Shown: positions 43,609 through 53,457 of the stretch, piece by piece
Layout: each line of letters opens with the position of its first letter
Position numbering within the stretch: position 1 is the stretch's first letter
Assembly (NCBI RefSeq): GCF_021568695.1
Contig: NZ_JAKGTI010000004.1
Coordinates: 1-64,000, forward strand
Direction of reading: 5' to 3'
From: Maritalea mediterranea
GTDB taxonomy: Bacteria > Pseudomonadota > Alphaproteobacteria > Rhizobiales > Devosiaceae
Length of the DNA: 64,000 nt
Made by a program: the position numbers and the translations under genes
The notes under the pieces: generated by a model
What the model saw: the letters and a program-made list of their open reading frames with translations, nothing else
What the model was told of the DNA's origin: nothing
Database searches by the model: none

Positions 43609-45078
43609 CTAACCCACGCTGCCTTCAAGGCTGATGCCGATCAGCTTTTGGCTTTCCGCCATAAACTCCATCGGTAGATGCTGCAGCACGTCGCGTACAA
43701 AGCCGTTCACGATCAGCGCCACCGCTTCTTCTTCATTCAGGCCGCGTTGCTGGCAATAAAACATCTGGTCGTCCGAAATTTTTGAAGTCGTCGCCTCATG
43801 TTCAAATACGGCACTTGAGTTGCGACTTTCAATGTATGGCACCGTATGCGCCCCGCATTTATCGCCAATCAGCAAGCTGTCACACTGGGTAAAGTTTCGC
43901 GCACCGGTCGCCTTCGCATGGGCCGAAACCTGACCGCGATAGGTGTTTTGCGAATAACCGGCAGAGATCCCCTTGGAAATGATCCGGGACGAGGTGTTCT
44001 TGCCCAAGTGAATCATCTTGGTGCCGCTATCCACCTGCTGGTGGCCATTTGAAATCGCAATCGAATAGAATTCGCCAACCGAGTTATCACCCCGCAAAAT
44101 GCAGCTTGGATATTTCCAGGTGATTGCAGAGCCTGTTTCCACTTGCGTCCAAGAAATTTTGGAATTCTTCCCGCGACAATCGCCCCGCTTGGTCACAAAG
44201 TTATAAATGCCGCCCTTGCCATCTTTATCGCCCGGATACCAGTTCTGAACGGTCGAATATTTGATCTCCGCATCATCCAGAGCCACCAGTTCAACCACAG
44301 CGGCGTGCAGCTGGTTTTCATCGCGCATTGGCGCCGTGCAGCCTTCAAGATAGCTCACATAAGAGCCCTCTTCCGCAATAATCAATGTGCGTTCAAACTG
44401 ACCGGTCTTTTCCTCATTGATACGGAAATAGGTGGACAATTCCATCGGGCAGCGCACACCTTTGGGGATATATACAAAGGACCCGTCAGAGAACACGGCC
44501 GCATTCAAGGTCGCGTAGAAATTGTCAGAGGTGGGCACAACGGAGCCAAGATATTTCTTCACCAGCTCAGGGTGTTCTTTGACTGCTTCTGAGATCGAGC
44601 AGAAGATCACACCGGCTTTGGCCAACTCTTTTTTAAACGTGGTCACAACCGACACACTGTCAAAAACCGCGTCCACGGCAACCCGTGCGCCTTCGACGCC
44701 GGCCAACACAGCCTGTTCAGAAAGCGGAATGCCGAGCTTTTCATAGGTCGCCAGCAATTCAGGATCCACCTCATCAAGGCTTTTCGGCCCCGGCGTGGAT
44801 TTTGGCGCGGCATAGTAATAGAGGTCTTGGAAATCGATCTCCGGATAATCGACCCGTGCCCATGTCGGCAGCTCCATTTGCTGCCAACGGCGGAATGCTT
44901 CCAGACGCCACTCGAGCATCCATTCTGGCTCGTCCTTTTTGGCCGAAATAAAGCGCACAATATCTTCGTTCAGGCCCTTTGGGGCCATATCCATCTCGAT
45001 ATCGGTCTTAAAGCCATATTTATATTTATCAACGTCAATTTCCTTGACCTGATCAATGGTTTCTTTCACCGCAGCCAT
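43609..45078 (-). CDS. sufB: Fe-S assembly scaffold SufB
   Basis: A 489-residue SufB, the usual size. Conserved parts include [20 protein letters not shown] near 18, [20 protein letters not shown] near 195, [20 protein letters not shown] near 250, and [20 protein letters not shown] near 430, with the cluster-related Cys and Glu. It carries nascent clusters with SufC and SufD. Confidence 0.95.
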   Translation of the reverse strand: MAAVKETIDQVKEIDVDKYKYGFKTDIEMDMAPKGLNEDIVRFISAKKDEPEWMLEWRLEAFRRWQQMELPTWARVDYPEIDFQDLYYYAAPKSTPGPKSLDEVDPELLATYEKLGIPLSEQAVLAGVEGARVAVDAVFDSVSVVTTFKKELAKAGVIFCSISEAVKEHPELVKKYLGSVVPTSDNFYATLNAAVFSDGSFVYIPKGVRCPMELSTYFRINEEKTGQFERTLIIAEEGSYVSYLEGCTAPMRDENQLHAAVVELVALDDAEIKYSTVQNWYPGDKDGKGGIYNFVTKRGDCRGKNSKISWTQVETGSAITWKYPSCILRGDNSVGEFYSIAISNGHQQVDSGTKMIHLGKNTSSRIISKGISAGYSQNTYRGQVSAHAKATGARNFTQCDSLLIGDKCGAHTVPYIESRNSSAVFEHEATTSKISDDQMFYCQQRGLNEEEAVALIVNGFVRDVLQHLPMEFMAESQKLIGISLEGSVG

Positions 45079-45113
45079 TTCAAGACCTCTCTTTCATCAT
45101 CCCATCAAGCGAT

Positions 45114-46268
45114 TCAGGCACTGGCCTGATCTTCGCCTCTAAACTTTTCGACAATCTGCTTCGTCGCAGACAAAAACTGTTCAATATCGGCCATCGTACT
45201 GTTCCATCCCACGCTGAGACGTAACGCGCAATCAGCCAGTTCCGGATCAACCTGCATTGCCGCCAAAACATGTGAACGCGACACTTTGCCCGAAGAGCAG
45301 GCAGACCCGGCGGAAAGCGCAATATGCGCCAGATCATACTGGATCATCGATATATTGTTCTTGATGCCCGGCAATGCAAATGCGCTGGCAAAGCCAGAGC
45401 GCGGGGCATCAGCCCCAAAAAATTCAACCTGCGGATAAAGCTTTTTCAGCCCTGCTTCCGCTGCCGCCACCAAATCTTTGGGCATGTTGGCAAAATCTTC
45501 TACCGCTTGCGCCGCCGCCACGCCAAATCCGGAAAGTAAAGCTGCCGACTCAGTGCCGCCACGACGCCCCTGTTCCTGACCGCCACCGGGGATCAGGCGC
45601 ACATCATCTACTCGGGGCTTCAATATCAGCGCGCCAACCCCTGCCGGGCCACCGATTTTGTGCGCCGAAACGCTATAGAAGTCCGCCCGTGACGGATCAA
45701 AATAAAACTCAACCTTGCCAGCGCCTTGCGCGCCATCCACCAACAAATAGTGCTCGCTCTCGAACATCAGATTGCCGATTTCATCAATCGGCTGCACCAC
45801 GCTGGTCTCATTATTTACCTGCTGCACCGCCACCAGCACGCGCTCATCGGCCTCGGCTGCTGCCTCCAATTGACGCTCAAGCGCGACCAGGTCCAACAAG
45901 CCTTTGGATTGCAAGGGAATAAGGTCAAACGGCACGCCCGCGGTTTCTACGGCGCGGATCACGGCCATATGCTCGCCCGCGCCCACCAGAATCCGATTGA
46001 TCTTGCCGCTGCGCGCCAGGCCCCAGATCGCATGGGTCAGACTTTCGGTCGCCGACCCGGTAAAGACCACCCGGCCCCGCGCCGTGCCGCACAAAAGCGC
46101 CACGTGATCACGGGCCTCTTCAATGATCGCGCGTAATTTCCGGCCATTCTCATGCACAGAGGATGGATTGCCCGGAATCGCCAGCGTGTCATTCATAGCC
46201 GCCAGCGCGTCCGGCAATAAAGGTGCCGATGCGCTATGGTCCAGATATGTCACCGCGTGCTGCGTCAT
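45114..46268 (-). CDS. Cysteine desulfurase (NifS/IscS-type)
   Basis: A 384-residue group I-type cysteine desulfurase heading the suf operon, as in many alphaproteobacteria. VTYLDHSASAPLLPDALAAM near 5, SVSAHKIGGPAGVGALIL (PLP Lys) near 195, and the catalytic Cys in ALSAGSACSSGKVSRSHVL near 325 are seen. It is somewhat divergent from IscS. The ATG at 46268 is favoured; a GTG at 46280 is possible. An Irr-like box lies about 115 bases upstream. Confidence 0.88.
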   Translation of the reverse strand: MTQHAVTYLDHSASAPLLPDALAAMNDTLAIPGNPSSVHENGRKLRAIIEEARDHVALLCGTARGRVVFTGSATESLTHAIWGLARSGKINRILVGAGEHMAVIRAVETAGVPFDLIPLQSKGLLDLVALERQLEAAAEADERVLVAVQQVNNETSVVQPIDEIGNLMFESEHYLLVDGAQGAGKVEFYFDPSRADFYSVSAHKIGGPAGVGALILKPRVDDVRLIPGGGQEQGRRGGTESAALLSGFGVAAAQAVEDFANMPKDLVAAAEAGLKKLYPQVEFFGADAPRSGFASAFALPGIKNNISMIQYDLAHIALSAGSACSSGKVSRSHVLAAMQVDPELADCALRLSVGWNSTMADIEQFLSATKQIVEKFRGEDQASA

Positions 46269-46383
46269 TGAAAAATTCACTCTTTTTCAGGGCCATAGGC
46301 CGATTCATCCAATCAGTTCTTGAATTTTGCGCACGACCATAGGTAAAAGAAGCGCACAATATTGACTGTTGGGCGAAAACTAG

Positions 46384-46400
46384 TTTTGAATAATTCTAAA
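46384..46400. promoter_or_regulatory. Candidate Irr / iron control element
   Basis: TTTTGAATAATTCTAAA is a near-perfect inverted repeat (TTT-GAA / TTCTAAA, three-base spacer) matching the Irr-box type TTTAGAA-N3-TTCTAAA as I remember it. It lies between palindromic AAACTAGTTT and AAACTGGTTT, in the divergent region of the suf operon and the hydrolase gene. Confidence 0.5.
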
Positions 46401-46518
46401 CTGGTTTTTCGCACTCACGTTTTAGGTAGCGTGCCGACATTCGTCAACCCTTTTCGCCGAACAATCCCTGCATTCGGCAAAAGCATTTGGTTTTGAGTGG
46501 GGAAAGAAGGTTTCGTGT

Positions 46519-47181
46519 ATGCCTGAAGTATTCTTTAATGGTCCCGCCGGTCGTCTTGAAGGACGTTACCAACAAGCCAAAGACCCCAATGCGCCCATCG
46601 CGGTGGTGCTGCATCCGCACCCGGAATTTGGCGGCACCATGAACAACCAAATTGTTTATAATCTATTCTACATGTTTGCCCAACGCGGCTTTTCCGTCCT
46701 GCGCTTCAATTCTCGTGGCGTTGGCCGCTCGCAAGGCACGTTTGACCATGGCGTGGGCGAACTGTCAGACGCAGCCGCTGCGCTCGACTGGCTGCAGACG
46801 TTGAACAAAGAAAGCCCCGGCGTCTGGATTGCCGGCTTTTCCTTCGGCGCCTGGATCGGCATGCAGCTTTTGATGCGCCGCCCGGAAGTGGAAGGCTTTA
46901 TCTCTGTGGCACCGCCGGAAAATCTTTATGATTTCTCTTTCCTCGCCCCCTGCCCGTCATCTGGCCTGATCATTCATGGCGAAAAAGACCGCGTTGCGCC
47001 GCCCGAGGCTGTTCAAAAGCTTGTAGACAAGCTGCAGCAGCAAAAGGGCATCACGATTGAACAAAAAATCGTGGAAGGTGCCAATCACTTCTTCGAGGAT
47101 CGCATTGAACCACTCATTGATGATTGCTCGGAATATCTTGACCGTCGGCGCGAAGAAATTGCGCAAGGCGGTGGCCGTTAG
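46519..47181 (+). CDS. Alpha/beta hydrolase
   Basis: A 220-residue alpha/beta hydrolase of the short COG2945-like type. VVLHPHPEFGGTMNNQIV near 30, the nucleophile elbow GFSFGAWIG near 105, acid region LIIHGEKDRVAPPE near 150 and the catalytic His in EGANHFFEDR near 190 are visible. Substrate unknown. It is divergent from the suf operon, a neighbour pairing common in alphaproteobacteria. Confidence 0.85.
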   Translation: MPEVFFNGPAGRLEGRYQQAKDPNAPIAVVLHPHPEFGGTMNNQIVYNLFYMFAQRGFSVLRFNSRGVGRSQGTFDHGVGELSDAAAALDWLQTLNKESPGVWIAGFSFGAWIGMQLLMRRPEVEGFISVAPPENLYDFSFLAPCPSSGLIIHGEKDRVAPPEAVQKLVDKLQQQKGITIEQKIVEGANHFFEDRIEPLIDDCSEYLDRRREEIAQGGGR

Positions 47182-47226
47182 CCTTTGTGCTCTCGGCAAA
47201 CAATAAGAAAAATAAAGGAAAAGCTT

Positions 47227-48480
47227 ATGACCTACAAATCCGACTTTTTGCGCACGCTAGAAGAGCGCGGTTTTTTGTATCAGCTTTCTGATGCAGAAGG
47301 CCTCGACAAAAAACTGTGTGAAGGGCCGGTCACAGGTTATATTGGCTTTGACGCCACAGCAAAAAGTCTGCACGTGGGCAACCTTGTGCAGATCATGCTG
47401 CTCTATTGGCTGCAGAAAACCGGCAACAAGCCGCTCGTTTTGATGGGCGGCGGCACCTCCATGGTGGGCGACCCGTCCGGCAAGGACGAGATGCGCCAAA
47501 TGATGACGCCCGAAATCATTGAGGATAATAAAGCCAATATTCGTGAGATCTTCAATGGCTTGCTGCACTTTGGCGATGGCGATACCGACGCGCAAATGCT
47601 GGACAATGCCGAATGGCTGATGAAACTCAATTATGTTGAGTTTCTGCGCGAGGTCGGCAGCAAAATCTCCATCAACCAGATGCTCACCCGCGAAAGCGTC
47701 AAGCAACGTTTGGATCGCGAACAATCGCTGAGCTTCCTTGAGTTCAACTATATGATTTTGCAAGGCTATGACTTTGCCGAGCTCAATAAGCGCTATGGCT
47801 GCACCCTGCAAATGGGCGGCTCCGACCAATGGGGCAACATTATTTCTGGGGTTGATCTGGCCCGCCGCCTGAATGGCGCCGAGTGTTTCGCCGTCACCAC
47901 GCCGCTGATCACCAAATCCGACGGCTCCAAAATGGGCAAGTCGGTCGATGGAGCCATCTGGCTGCGCAAGGAAATGCTCCCGGTTTATGATTACTGGCAG
48001 TTCTGGCGCAACACAGGCGACGCCGACGTCACCAAGTTCGCAAAATTGTTCACCACCCTGCCGGTAGAAGAGATCGACCGCTGGGCCGGGCTGGACGGCA
48101 CGGAAATGAACGAGGCGAAAAAGCAATTGGCCACGGCTGCAACTGCCATGATCCATGGTCAAGAGGCCGCAGAAGAAGCCGCAGAAACCGCCCGCCGCAC
48201 CTTTGAAGAAGGCGCAATCGACTTGACTTTGCCGACCGTCGAAGTCACCAAGGCTGACCTTAATGAAGGCCTGGGCATTCTCAATGCCTTCGTGACCGCA
48301 GGTCTGGCTGGCTCAAATGGCGAAGCTCGCCGCCTGATCAAATCTGGTGCCTTGAAAGTGAATGACGAAAAGGTGGATGATGAACGCGCTACACTCGGCG
48401 AAGGTCAGCTTTTGCCCGAAGGGGTCATCAAGCTTTCCGCGGGCAAAAAACGGCATATCCTGCTGAAACCGGCTGAGTAG
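47227..48480 (+). CDS. tyrS: Tyrosyl-tRNA synthetase
   Basis: A 417-residue class I synthetase that charges tRNA-Tyr. [20 protein letters not shown] carries the HIGH-type motif (HVGN), [18 protein letters not shown] and [15 protein letters not shown] the KMSKS-type motif (KMGKS), and the C-terminal S4 domain follows ([20 protein letters not shown]). The ATG at 47227 has AAAGGA seven bases ahead; the frame upstream to 47185 lacks support. Confidence 0.96.
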   Translation: MTYKSDFLRTLEERGFLYQLSDAEGLDKKLCEGPVTGYIGFDATAKSLHVGNLVQIMLLYWLQKTGNKPLVLMGGGTSMVGDPSGKDEMRQMMTPEIIEDNKANIREIFNGLLHFGDGDTDAQMLDNAEWLMKLNYVEFLREVGSKISINQMLTRESVKQRLDREQSLSFLEFNYMILQGYDFAELNKRYGCTLQMGGSDQWGNIISGVDLARRLNGAECFAVTTPLITKSDGSKMGKSVDGAIWLRKEMLPVYDYWQFWRNTGDADVTKFAKLFTTLPVEEIDRWAGLDGTEMNEAKKQLATAATAMIHGQEAAEEAAETARRTFEEGAIDLTLPTVEVTKADLNEGLGILNAFVTAGLAGSNGEARRLIKSGALKVNDEKVDDERATLGEGQLLPEGVIKLSAGKKRHILLKPAE

Positions 48481-48501
48481 CTGACATCGAACAAACACAA
48501 T

Positions 48502-48531
48502 AAAGCCCGGCATCGCGCCGGGCTTTTTTAT
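48502..48531 (+). terminator. Terminator after tyrS (also serves the convergent gene)
   Basis: AAAGCCCGGC and GCCGGGCTTT form a stem with a short loop followed by TTTTA; the complementary strand also has a T-rich flank, so it can end both tyrS and the converging yhdP-like gene. Confidence 0.9.
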
Positions 48532-51500
48532 TGGTTTTCCACCTGCTCTAACGCCCGCCGCGCTTCCGGATCGCCTTGTGCCCGGAATTCAAAAATCTGG
48601 CGGAACACACCGGGCGCCAGAATCGAGGCCGGATTGATGGAGAACTGCGGATCATCCAGCGGTCCACGCACCGCGAAGGTCACCCCGATCAAACCTTCGC
48701 CATCTCGGCCACCCAAGATGCGCCCGAGAAGTGGCAGCTTTTGGAAGATATTGTTGAGGCCGAACAAGGGAATATAGGTGCCAACCAAATCATATTGGCG
48801 CTCAGCAGTATAGATATTGCCCCGCAAGGTGCCGCCAATCGTGCCGCCGTCTAAAGCCCCCTTGGTCACGGTAATAACACCACCACCCCCAGTGAACTCA
48901 ATCTGCGCCTCACGGAAACGCAATTGATTTTGCCGCTCGATCAGTTTGCGGCTGTCTCGGTGATTGCCCAACACGAGCGCCACCTTTTCTTCATCAGCAA
49001 TAGCAAAATCTGCCAATGTAAAGCCGCCCGACACCCTTTGCGTCTTGTCATTGATGTTCAACACTAGGCTGCCGACGCCATTCAACAAGCGCGGATAAAT
49101 ACCGATAAAACGCAGCAGAGTGCCCAAATCATTTGAGGCTGCAACCATCGAACGCCCCGATTGCACGGGGTTAGTGGTGATGGAAACCGATTTGTCATTG
49201 CCAAACGAGCTTTGCAAATTCACCGTGCGGAAGTCCGCGCCGCGGAACACAAAGCGCCCCCTCGTGTTGTAGGCTGTCGTTTTATAAAAGCCCAGCGCAC
49301 GATCAAGTGCGATATCAATGTCAATTACCTGATCTTCGGCGTTCGACGTCGCTGCAGAGGTCCCTTGATCTAGCCCTAAAAAGCGCCGCAACATGGGCTT
49401 CAGATCAAGCTGTTCACCCGTCAACTTCACCTTAAACCCACCCTCGATCGGCGACAAGTTCACCTGTGCCTTGTCACCCGGATTAAGGCGAAATGTCGAC
49501 ATCTCGGCGTCAGTCAGCCCGTCCTTGAAATTATAATTGAGCGCCCCGGCGATGCGCACATTGCCAAACCGCAGATCAATTTGCGGCACATCGACATTTT
49601 CCTCGCCAATACGCAACGCTGCATTCAGCTGCCCGTTCACGCCCTTTTTCTTGGATACGCCCAACTCAGAAAATTTCAGCGCCGCTTCTGTCAGATCCAC
49701 CGCCACCTGCACGTCTTCACCTACGGGGCGACCAACCACACGGATCGGCCCGGTGACGAACTGCGACAAGTCAAAGCCAAGTTTCTTTCGGTCCGCTGCC
49801 GTCAGTGTTGCTGAAGCTGTAATTACCGGCTCTGAATCATCTTCTGCTTCAATGCGCAGGTCGGCCAACACATCATCCACCCGCATGCGGCCAGTGGCCT
49901 GATAGCCCGCTTGAGAGGCCGTGAATTGCAGATCGCCTTCTTTAATCTCATGGCCCTCAATGGGCACCGCGCTGGCAAAGTCGTCCACGCTGCCATTCAG
50001 CGTATAGTCCAGCCCCTCTGGTTTCCCATCACCAAATTGAGAAATGGTGGCGATCACATTCACGTCCGCCGCACCTTGCAAATCCTCGGGCTGATATTCC
50101 AGGTCAAAATCTTCCAGCAAATTCAGCGGCTCGCGTGAAGCAATGGCAATCAGTGTGCTCACATCGCCCTTTAAATCGCCGGAGATTTCAAACACTTGGT
50201 CTTTGGGGAATGTGTTCCGGTTCAAATATGCCGCATTGGTGATTTCCACCTGCCCTGCTGCATCGCTCACCATTCCTTTGTCAAAGCCCATTTCAATGAA
50301 ATGGTCCTTCACCTTAATGGTGGTGGTGCCGCCAATATCGATCACAGGAAAGCCAGGCAGCGGCAGCAGCGAAACACTCTGGGCCGTGCCTAAAATGGTC
50401 AGTCCATCTTTGGGAATAGGTTTATCTTCCCCCTGCTCGCCGATCGTGCCGACAGGGAAGTCAAATCGCATTTTGGCCGTATTGAGACGACCATCGGTGA
50501 CATTTTCAACAAACCATTCCCGCGCTTCGCGAGCCAGAAAATAAGGCCAAAGCCGCTTCAAACTATCCGCATCCATACCGCGGGCAACCATGGCGAGATC
50601 AAGCCCGATCCCCGCCTGTAGCACATCCACGCGTCCATCCGCCTGCAAACTATATTCGCCCGTATCAATCGTTACCTTATCGATGCCAATCGCGCCATAA
50701 ACGGGGGCTGACCAGCCATTAAACACGATATTGGGAATCGTTTTGTCCGGCGCCTCCATGTCGTTGGGGTGCAGATAAACATTGGCCAATTGCATGCCAA
50801 TGCCTACGGTGGGGCCGTAAAGCTCGTCCAACCCCAGAGCAAACTCACCCGATATATCTGCCCGGCTCTGGCCGATCTCAATTTGTGTGGGCGAAAGGAA
50901 ATATCGGCCCGCACGGGGCTTCCATTCTATTTCCGCCACCTCTGACCGTACCGGGAAATAATCACCTTCAATCGCCGCGCGTGTGCCGGTAACATCAACA
51001 TTAAACTGCCCCAGATAGACGCCTTTTGCGTCAAAATTGACGTCAAAATCCAGCTTTGACCCACCCTTGAGCGCAAAAACACCATCCTGATCATCCATGA
51101 AGGGCATGAGCAAAGCGAGGTCGAGATTTTCAAATCCACCGGTAATACGCCGTTCCTGCCCTTCGCCCAGGGTCCAGAAAAAATTGCCTGATGTGCGGCG
51201 GCCCGCTGCTGTGAACCGGGCAAACATGGATACACCATTGTCGTAAGCCAACAGTTCTAACTCCACATCCTCCAGCGAGCGATAGAGCTGGTAGATACGG
51301 TCCAACACATCAATCCGCCCTCCCGAAACGGTCAGTTTGCGGTAGGCCCCATCAGCCGTGTTTTCCGCAAAAAGGGCCAGCAAACCTTCCAATCCATTCA
51401 CGGCCTCAATGGCCCAGGCATTGTCCGATTTGATCTTGAGTGCTTCCTCACCGGTGCGCAACTGAACACCTTCATCGCCGACGGTGATGTCCAATTCGGA

Positions 51501-51998
51501 TTGCGATCCCACCTGCAACCGCACGGTGGGTGTGTCGCCGCCACTGTCTTCGTCAAATTCAAGATTGGCCAGATTGACGCCATTAAAATCTTGCACGAGT
51601 TCCACATGCGGTTGCCGCACATCCACCTCGATCGCCGGTCGTCCGGCTATCCACGCCGGCAAAAACCACCGCAAATCAAGCTCTTCCGCCACAAACTGCG
51701 CGCCGGACTGCTCGTGCCAAACCTTGAGTTGGCTCAAATTGAGGGCCGGAATCCAGCCCTCGCGCAGCGTCAGACCGGCCCGCTCAAAATCAGCTGCATA
51801 CCCTTCGGGCAATTGCTCTTCGATTTTTTGCGCCACCAAGCCGTGCACGCCGGGGAAAGACACCACATTCAACGCCAGCACAATGACCAACACCGCCATC
51901 AAGCCGATAAATGCGCCGGAAAAATGCACCCGCTTCCGCTTGTGTAATGGACGCGGATCCCTGGGTCGTTTGGCGCTTAATTTCTTTTCTGTCATCAA
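48528..51998 (-). CDS. YhdP/AsmA-like large envelope protein
   Basis: An 1156-residue protein with a basic N-terminus, one membrane span (GAFIGLMAVLVIVLALNVVS, about 28-50) and a long periplasmic beta-rich part. A DUF3971-type region occurs in the middle (YFLAREAREWFVENVTDGRL near 490) and an AsmA-like C-terminal region near the end (GSLVLNINDKTQRVSGGFTL ... GRDGEGLIGVTFAVRGPLDD). These YhdP/TamB-type proteins form hydrophobic grooves thought to move phospholipids to the outer membrane. Monocistronic, convergent with tyrS. Confidence 0.85.
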   Translation of the reverse strand: MMTEKKLSAKRPRDPRPLHKRKRVHFSGAFIGLMAVLVIVLALNVVSFPGVHGLVAQKIEEQLPEGYAADFERAGLTLREGWIPALNLSQLKVWHEQSGAQFVAEELDLRWFLPAWIAGRPAIEVDVRQPHVELVQDFNGVNLANLEFDEDSGGDTPTVRLQVGSQSELDITVGDEGVQLRTGEEALKIKSDNAWAIEAVNGLEGLLALFAENTADGAYRKLTVSGGRIDVLDRIYQLYRSLEDVELELLAYDNGVSMFARFTAAGRRTSGNFFWTLGEGQERRITGGFENLDLALLMPFMDDQDGVFALKGGSKLDFDVNFDAKGVYLGQFNVDVTGTRAAIEGDYFPVRSEVAEIEWKPRAGRYFLSPTQIEIGQSRADISGEFALGLDELYGPTVGIGMQLANVYLHPNDMEAPDKTIPNIVFNGWSAPVYGAIGIDKVTIDTGEYSLQADGRVDVLQAGIGLDLAMVARGMDADSLKRLWPYFLAREAREWFVENVTDGRLNTAKMRFDFPVGTIGEQGEDKPIPKDGLTILGTAQSVSLLPLPGFPVIDIGGTTTIKVKDHFIEMGFDKGMVSDAAGQVEITNAAYLNRNTFPKDQVFEISGDLKGDVSTLIAIASREPLNLLEDFDLEYQPEDLQGAADVNVIATISQFGDGKPEGLDYTLNGSVDDFASAVPIEGHEIKEGDLQFTASQAGYQATGRMRVDDVLADLRIEAEDDSEPVITASATLTAADRKKLGFDLSQFVTGPIRVVGRPVGEDVQVAVDLTEAALKFSELGVSKKKGVNGQLNAALRIGEENVDVPQIDLRFGNVRIAGALNYNFKDGLTDAEMSTFRLNPGDKAQVNLSPIEGGFKVKLTGEQLDLKPMLRRFLGLDQGTSAATSNAEDQVIDIDIALDRALGFYKTTAYNTRGRFVFRGADFRTVNLQSSFGNDKSVSITTNPVQSGRSMVAASNDLGTLLRFIGIYPRLLNGVGSLVLNINDKTQRVSGGFTLADFAIADEEKVALVLGNHRDSRKLIERQNQLRFREAQIEFTGGGGVITVTKGALDGGTIGGTLRGNIYTAERQYDLVGTYIPLFGLNNIFQKLPLLGRILGGRDGEGLIGVTFAVRGPLDDPQFSINPASILAPGVFRQIFEFRAQGDPEARRALEQVENQ

Positions 51999-52132
51999 TG
52001 GCTTTTATGCTGCGGGTTGAATTATAACGGCTTCAATGGCAATGGATTGCCTCAGCTGTTTTTGCTCTTAAGTGTCAAAATGGGCTGATCTGTGACCAAA
52101 TTGTAACTTTGTCCTTTCAAAGGAATTGTCTA

Positions 52133-52606
52133 ATGGCTGACCTTCAAATTGGCGATACCGCCCCCAATTTCACAAATGTCACCGAATCGCAAGATTTTAC
52201 CCTGTCTGACCATAAGGGTAAAAACATAGTGCTGTTTTTCTACCCAAAAGACGATACGCCGGGCTGCACCGTGGAAAACATTGATTTCACAGCGCTCCTG
52301 CCTGAATTTGAAAAGCACAATACCCTGCTTGTCGGTTGCTCAGCCGACCCGGTCACCAAGCATGCAAAATTCCGCGACAAACATGACCTCAAGGTGATCC
52401 TTTTGTCCGATGAAGAGCACCAAACCATGGAATCCTATGGCGCCTGGGGCGAGAAAAAAATGTATGGCAAAACCTCTATGGGCATCAAGCGCACCACTTT
52501 TTTGATCGATGAAGAAGGCAAGATCGCACACATCTGGCGCAATGTGCGGGCCAAAGGCCACGCGCAAAAAGTACTGGACAAGGTGATTGAGCTGAAAAAT
52601 GGCTAA
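52133..52606 (+). CDS. bcp: Thioredoxin-dependent peroxiredoxin Bcp
   Basis: A 157-residue peroxiredoxin of the Bcp/PrxQ family. The peroxidatic Cys is in FYPKDDTPGCTVENIDF near 45. The resolving Cys found five residues later in E. coli Bcp is Ile here, though GCSADP near 72 has another Cys. It reduces hydroperoxides with thioredoxin. The ATG at 52133 has AAAGGA ahead. The stop overlaps the next gene by 8 bases. Confidence 0.93.
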   Translation: MADLQIGDTAPNFTNVTESQDFTLSDHKGKNIVLFFYPKDDTPGCTVENIDFTALLPEFEKHNTLLVGCSADPVTKHAKFRDKHDLKVILLSDEEHQTMESYGAWGEKKMYGKTSMGIKRTTFLIDEEGKIAHIWRNVRAKGHAQKVLDKVIELKNG

Positions 52607-53408
52607 ACAGCTTTTTGAATGCGCCATTGACGTGGTGAACGAGCCGGACCTGGTCAAGAAAACTGATCTAGCCATGGACACCGCCCGCAAATGGCTCAAA
52701 CGGCAAATGGGCAAGGGGCGCTATGACGAGCAATCCTTGCCCGAGAAGCCCGGTCGGCCAGAAAAACCGGAATTGCTGCCGCCGGGACAAATGCCCAAGC
52801 GCAATTTGCGGTCCGTTGAAGGGCGCAAGGCGCATATTCATGCCCTCGCCCATATCGAACTTGGCGCGGTAGATCTCACTTGGGATTTGGTGGCCCGCGG
52901 CTGCGGCCACAATCTGCCACGCTCTTTTCTGGATAATTGGGTGCAAGTAGGGTTGGAAGAAGCCAAGCATTTCCGCCTCTTGGCCACCCGGCTGGAAGAG
53001 CTCGACACCTTTTATGGCGCCTACCCGGCCCATGATGGCCTATGGCAAAGTTGCGCGGAAACCGCCCATGATCTTTTGGCGCGTTTGGCGATCATCCCGC
53101 TGGTGCTCGAAGCGCGCGGACTGGATATCACACCCGTCATGATCGAACGCACTGAGGCGGTTGGAGACCTCGCAACGGCCAAAATCCTGCATACGATTTA
53201 CAACGATGAAAAGCGCCACGTGGCCTTTGGCGCCAAATGGTTTCGCTATCAGTGTGATGTGGAACATAAGCAACCCGTTCCCACATTTCAGGCCCTAGTG
53301 CGCCAGCATTTCCGCGGCGCACTCAAGCCGCCGTTTAACGACAAAGCCCGCGCCGCTGCCGGCTTAACGCCAAGCTTCTACAAGCCAATCGCATCCATTA
53401 TCGGATAG
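52599..53408 (+). CDS. DUF455 ferritin-like protein
   Basis: A 269-residue protein of the DUF455 family (COG2833), with a ferritin-like di-iron helical bundle. Metal-ligand-type clusters are AHIHALAHIELGAVDLTWDL near 80, LEEAKHFRLLATRLEEL near 117, LEARGLDITPVMIER near 170 and IYNDEKRHVAFGAKWF near 200 (E..H pattern). The function of the family is unknown; coupling to bcp hints at oxidative stress or iron (inference). Confidence 0.85.
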   Translation: MAKQLFECAIDVVNEPDLVKKTDLAMDTARKWLKRQMGKGRYDEQSLPEKPGRPEKPELLPPGQMPKRNLRSVEGRKAHIHALAHIELGAVDLTWDLVARGCGHNLPRSFLDNWVQVGLEEAKHFRLLATRLEELDTFYGAYPAHDGLWQSCAETAHDLLARLAIIPLVLEARGLDITPVMIERTEAVGDLATAKILHTIYNDEKRHVAFGAKWFRYQCDVEHKQPVPTFQALVRQHFRGALKPPFNDKARAAAGLTPSFYKPIASIIG

Positions 53409-53457
53409 TTAACCATAATCGCCCATTGTAAATCTTGAAGAGATTCGAGCAGATAGA

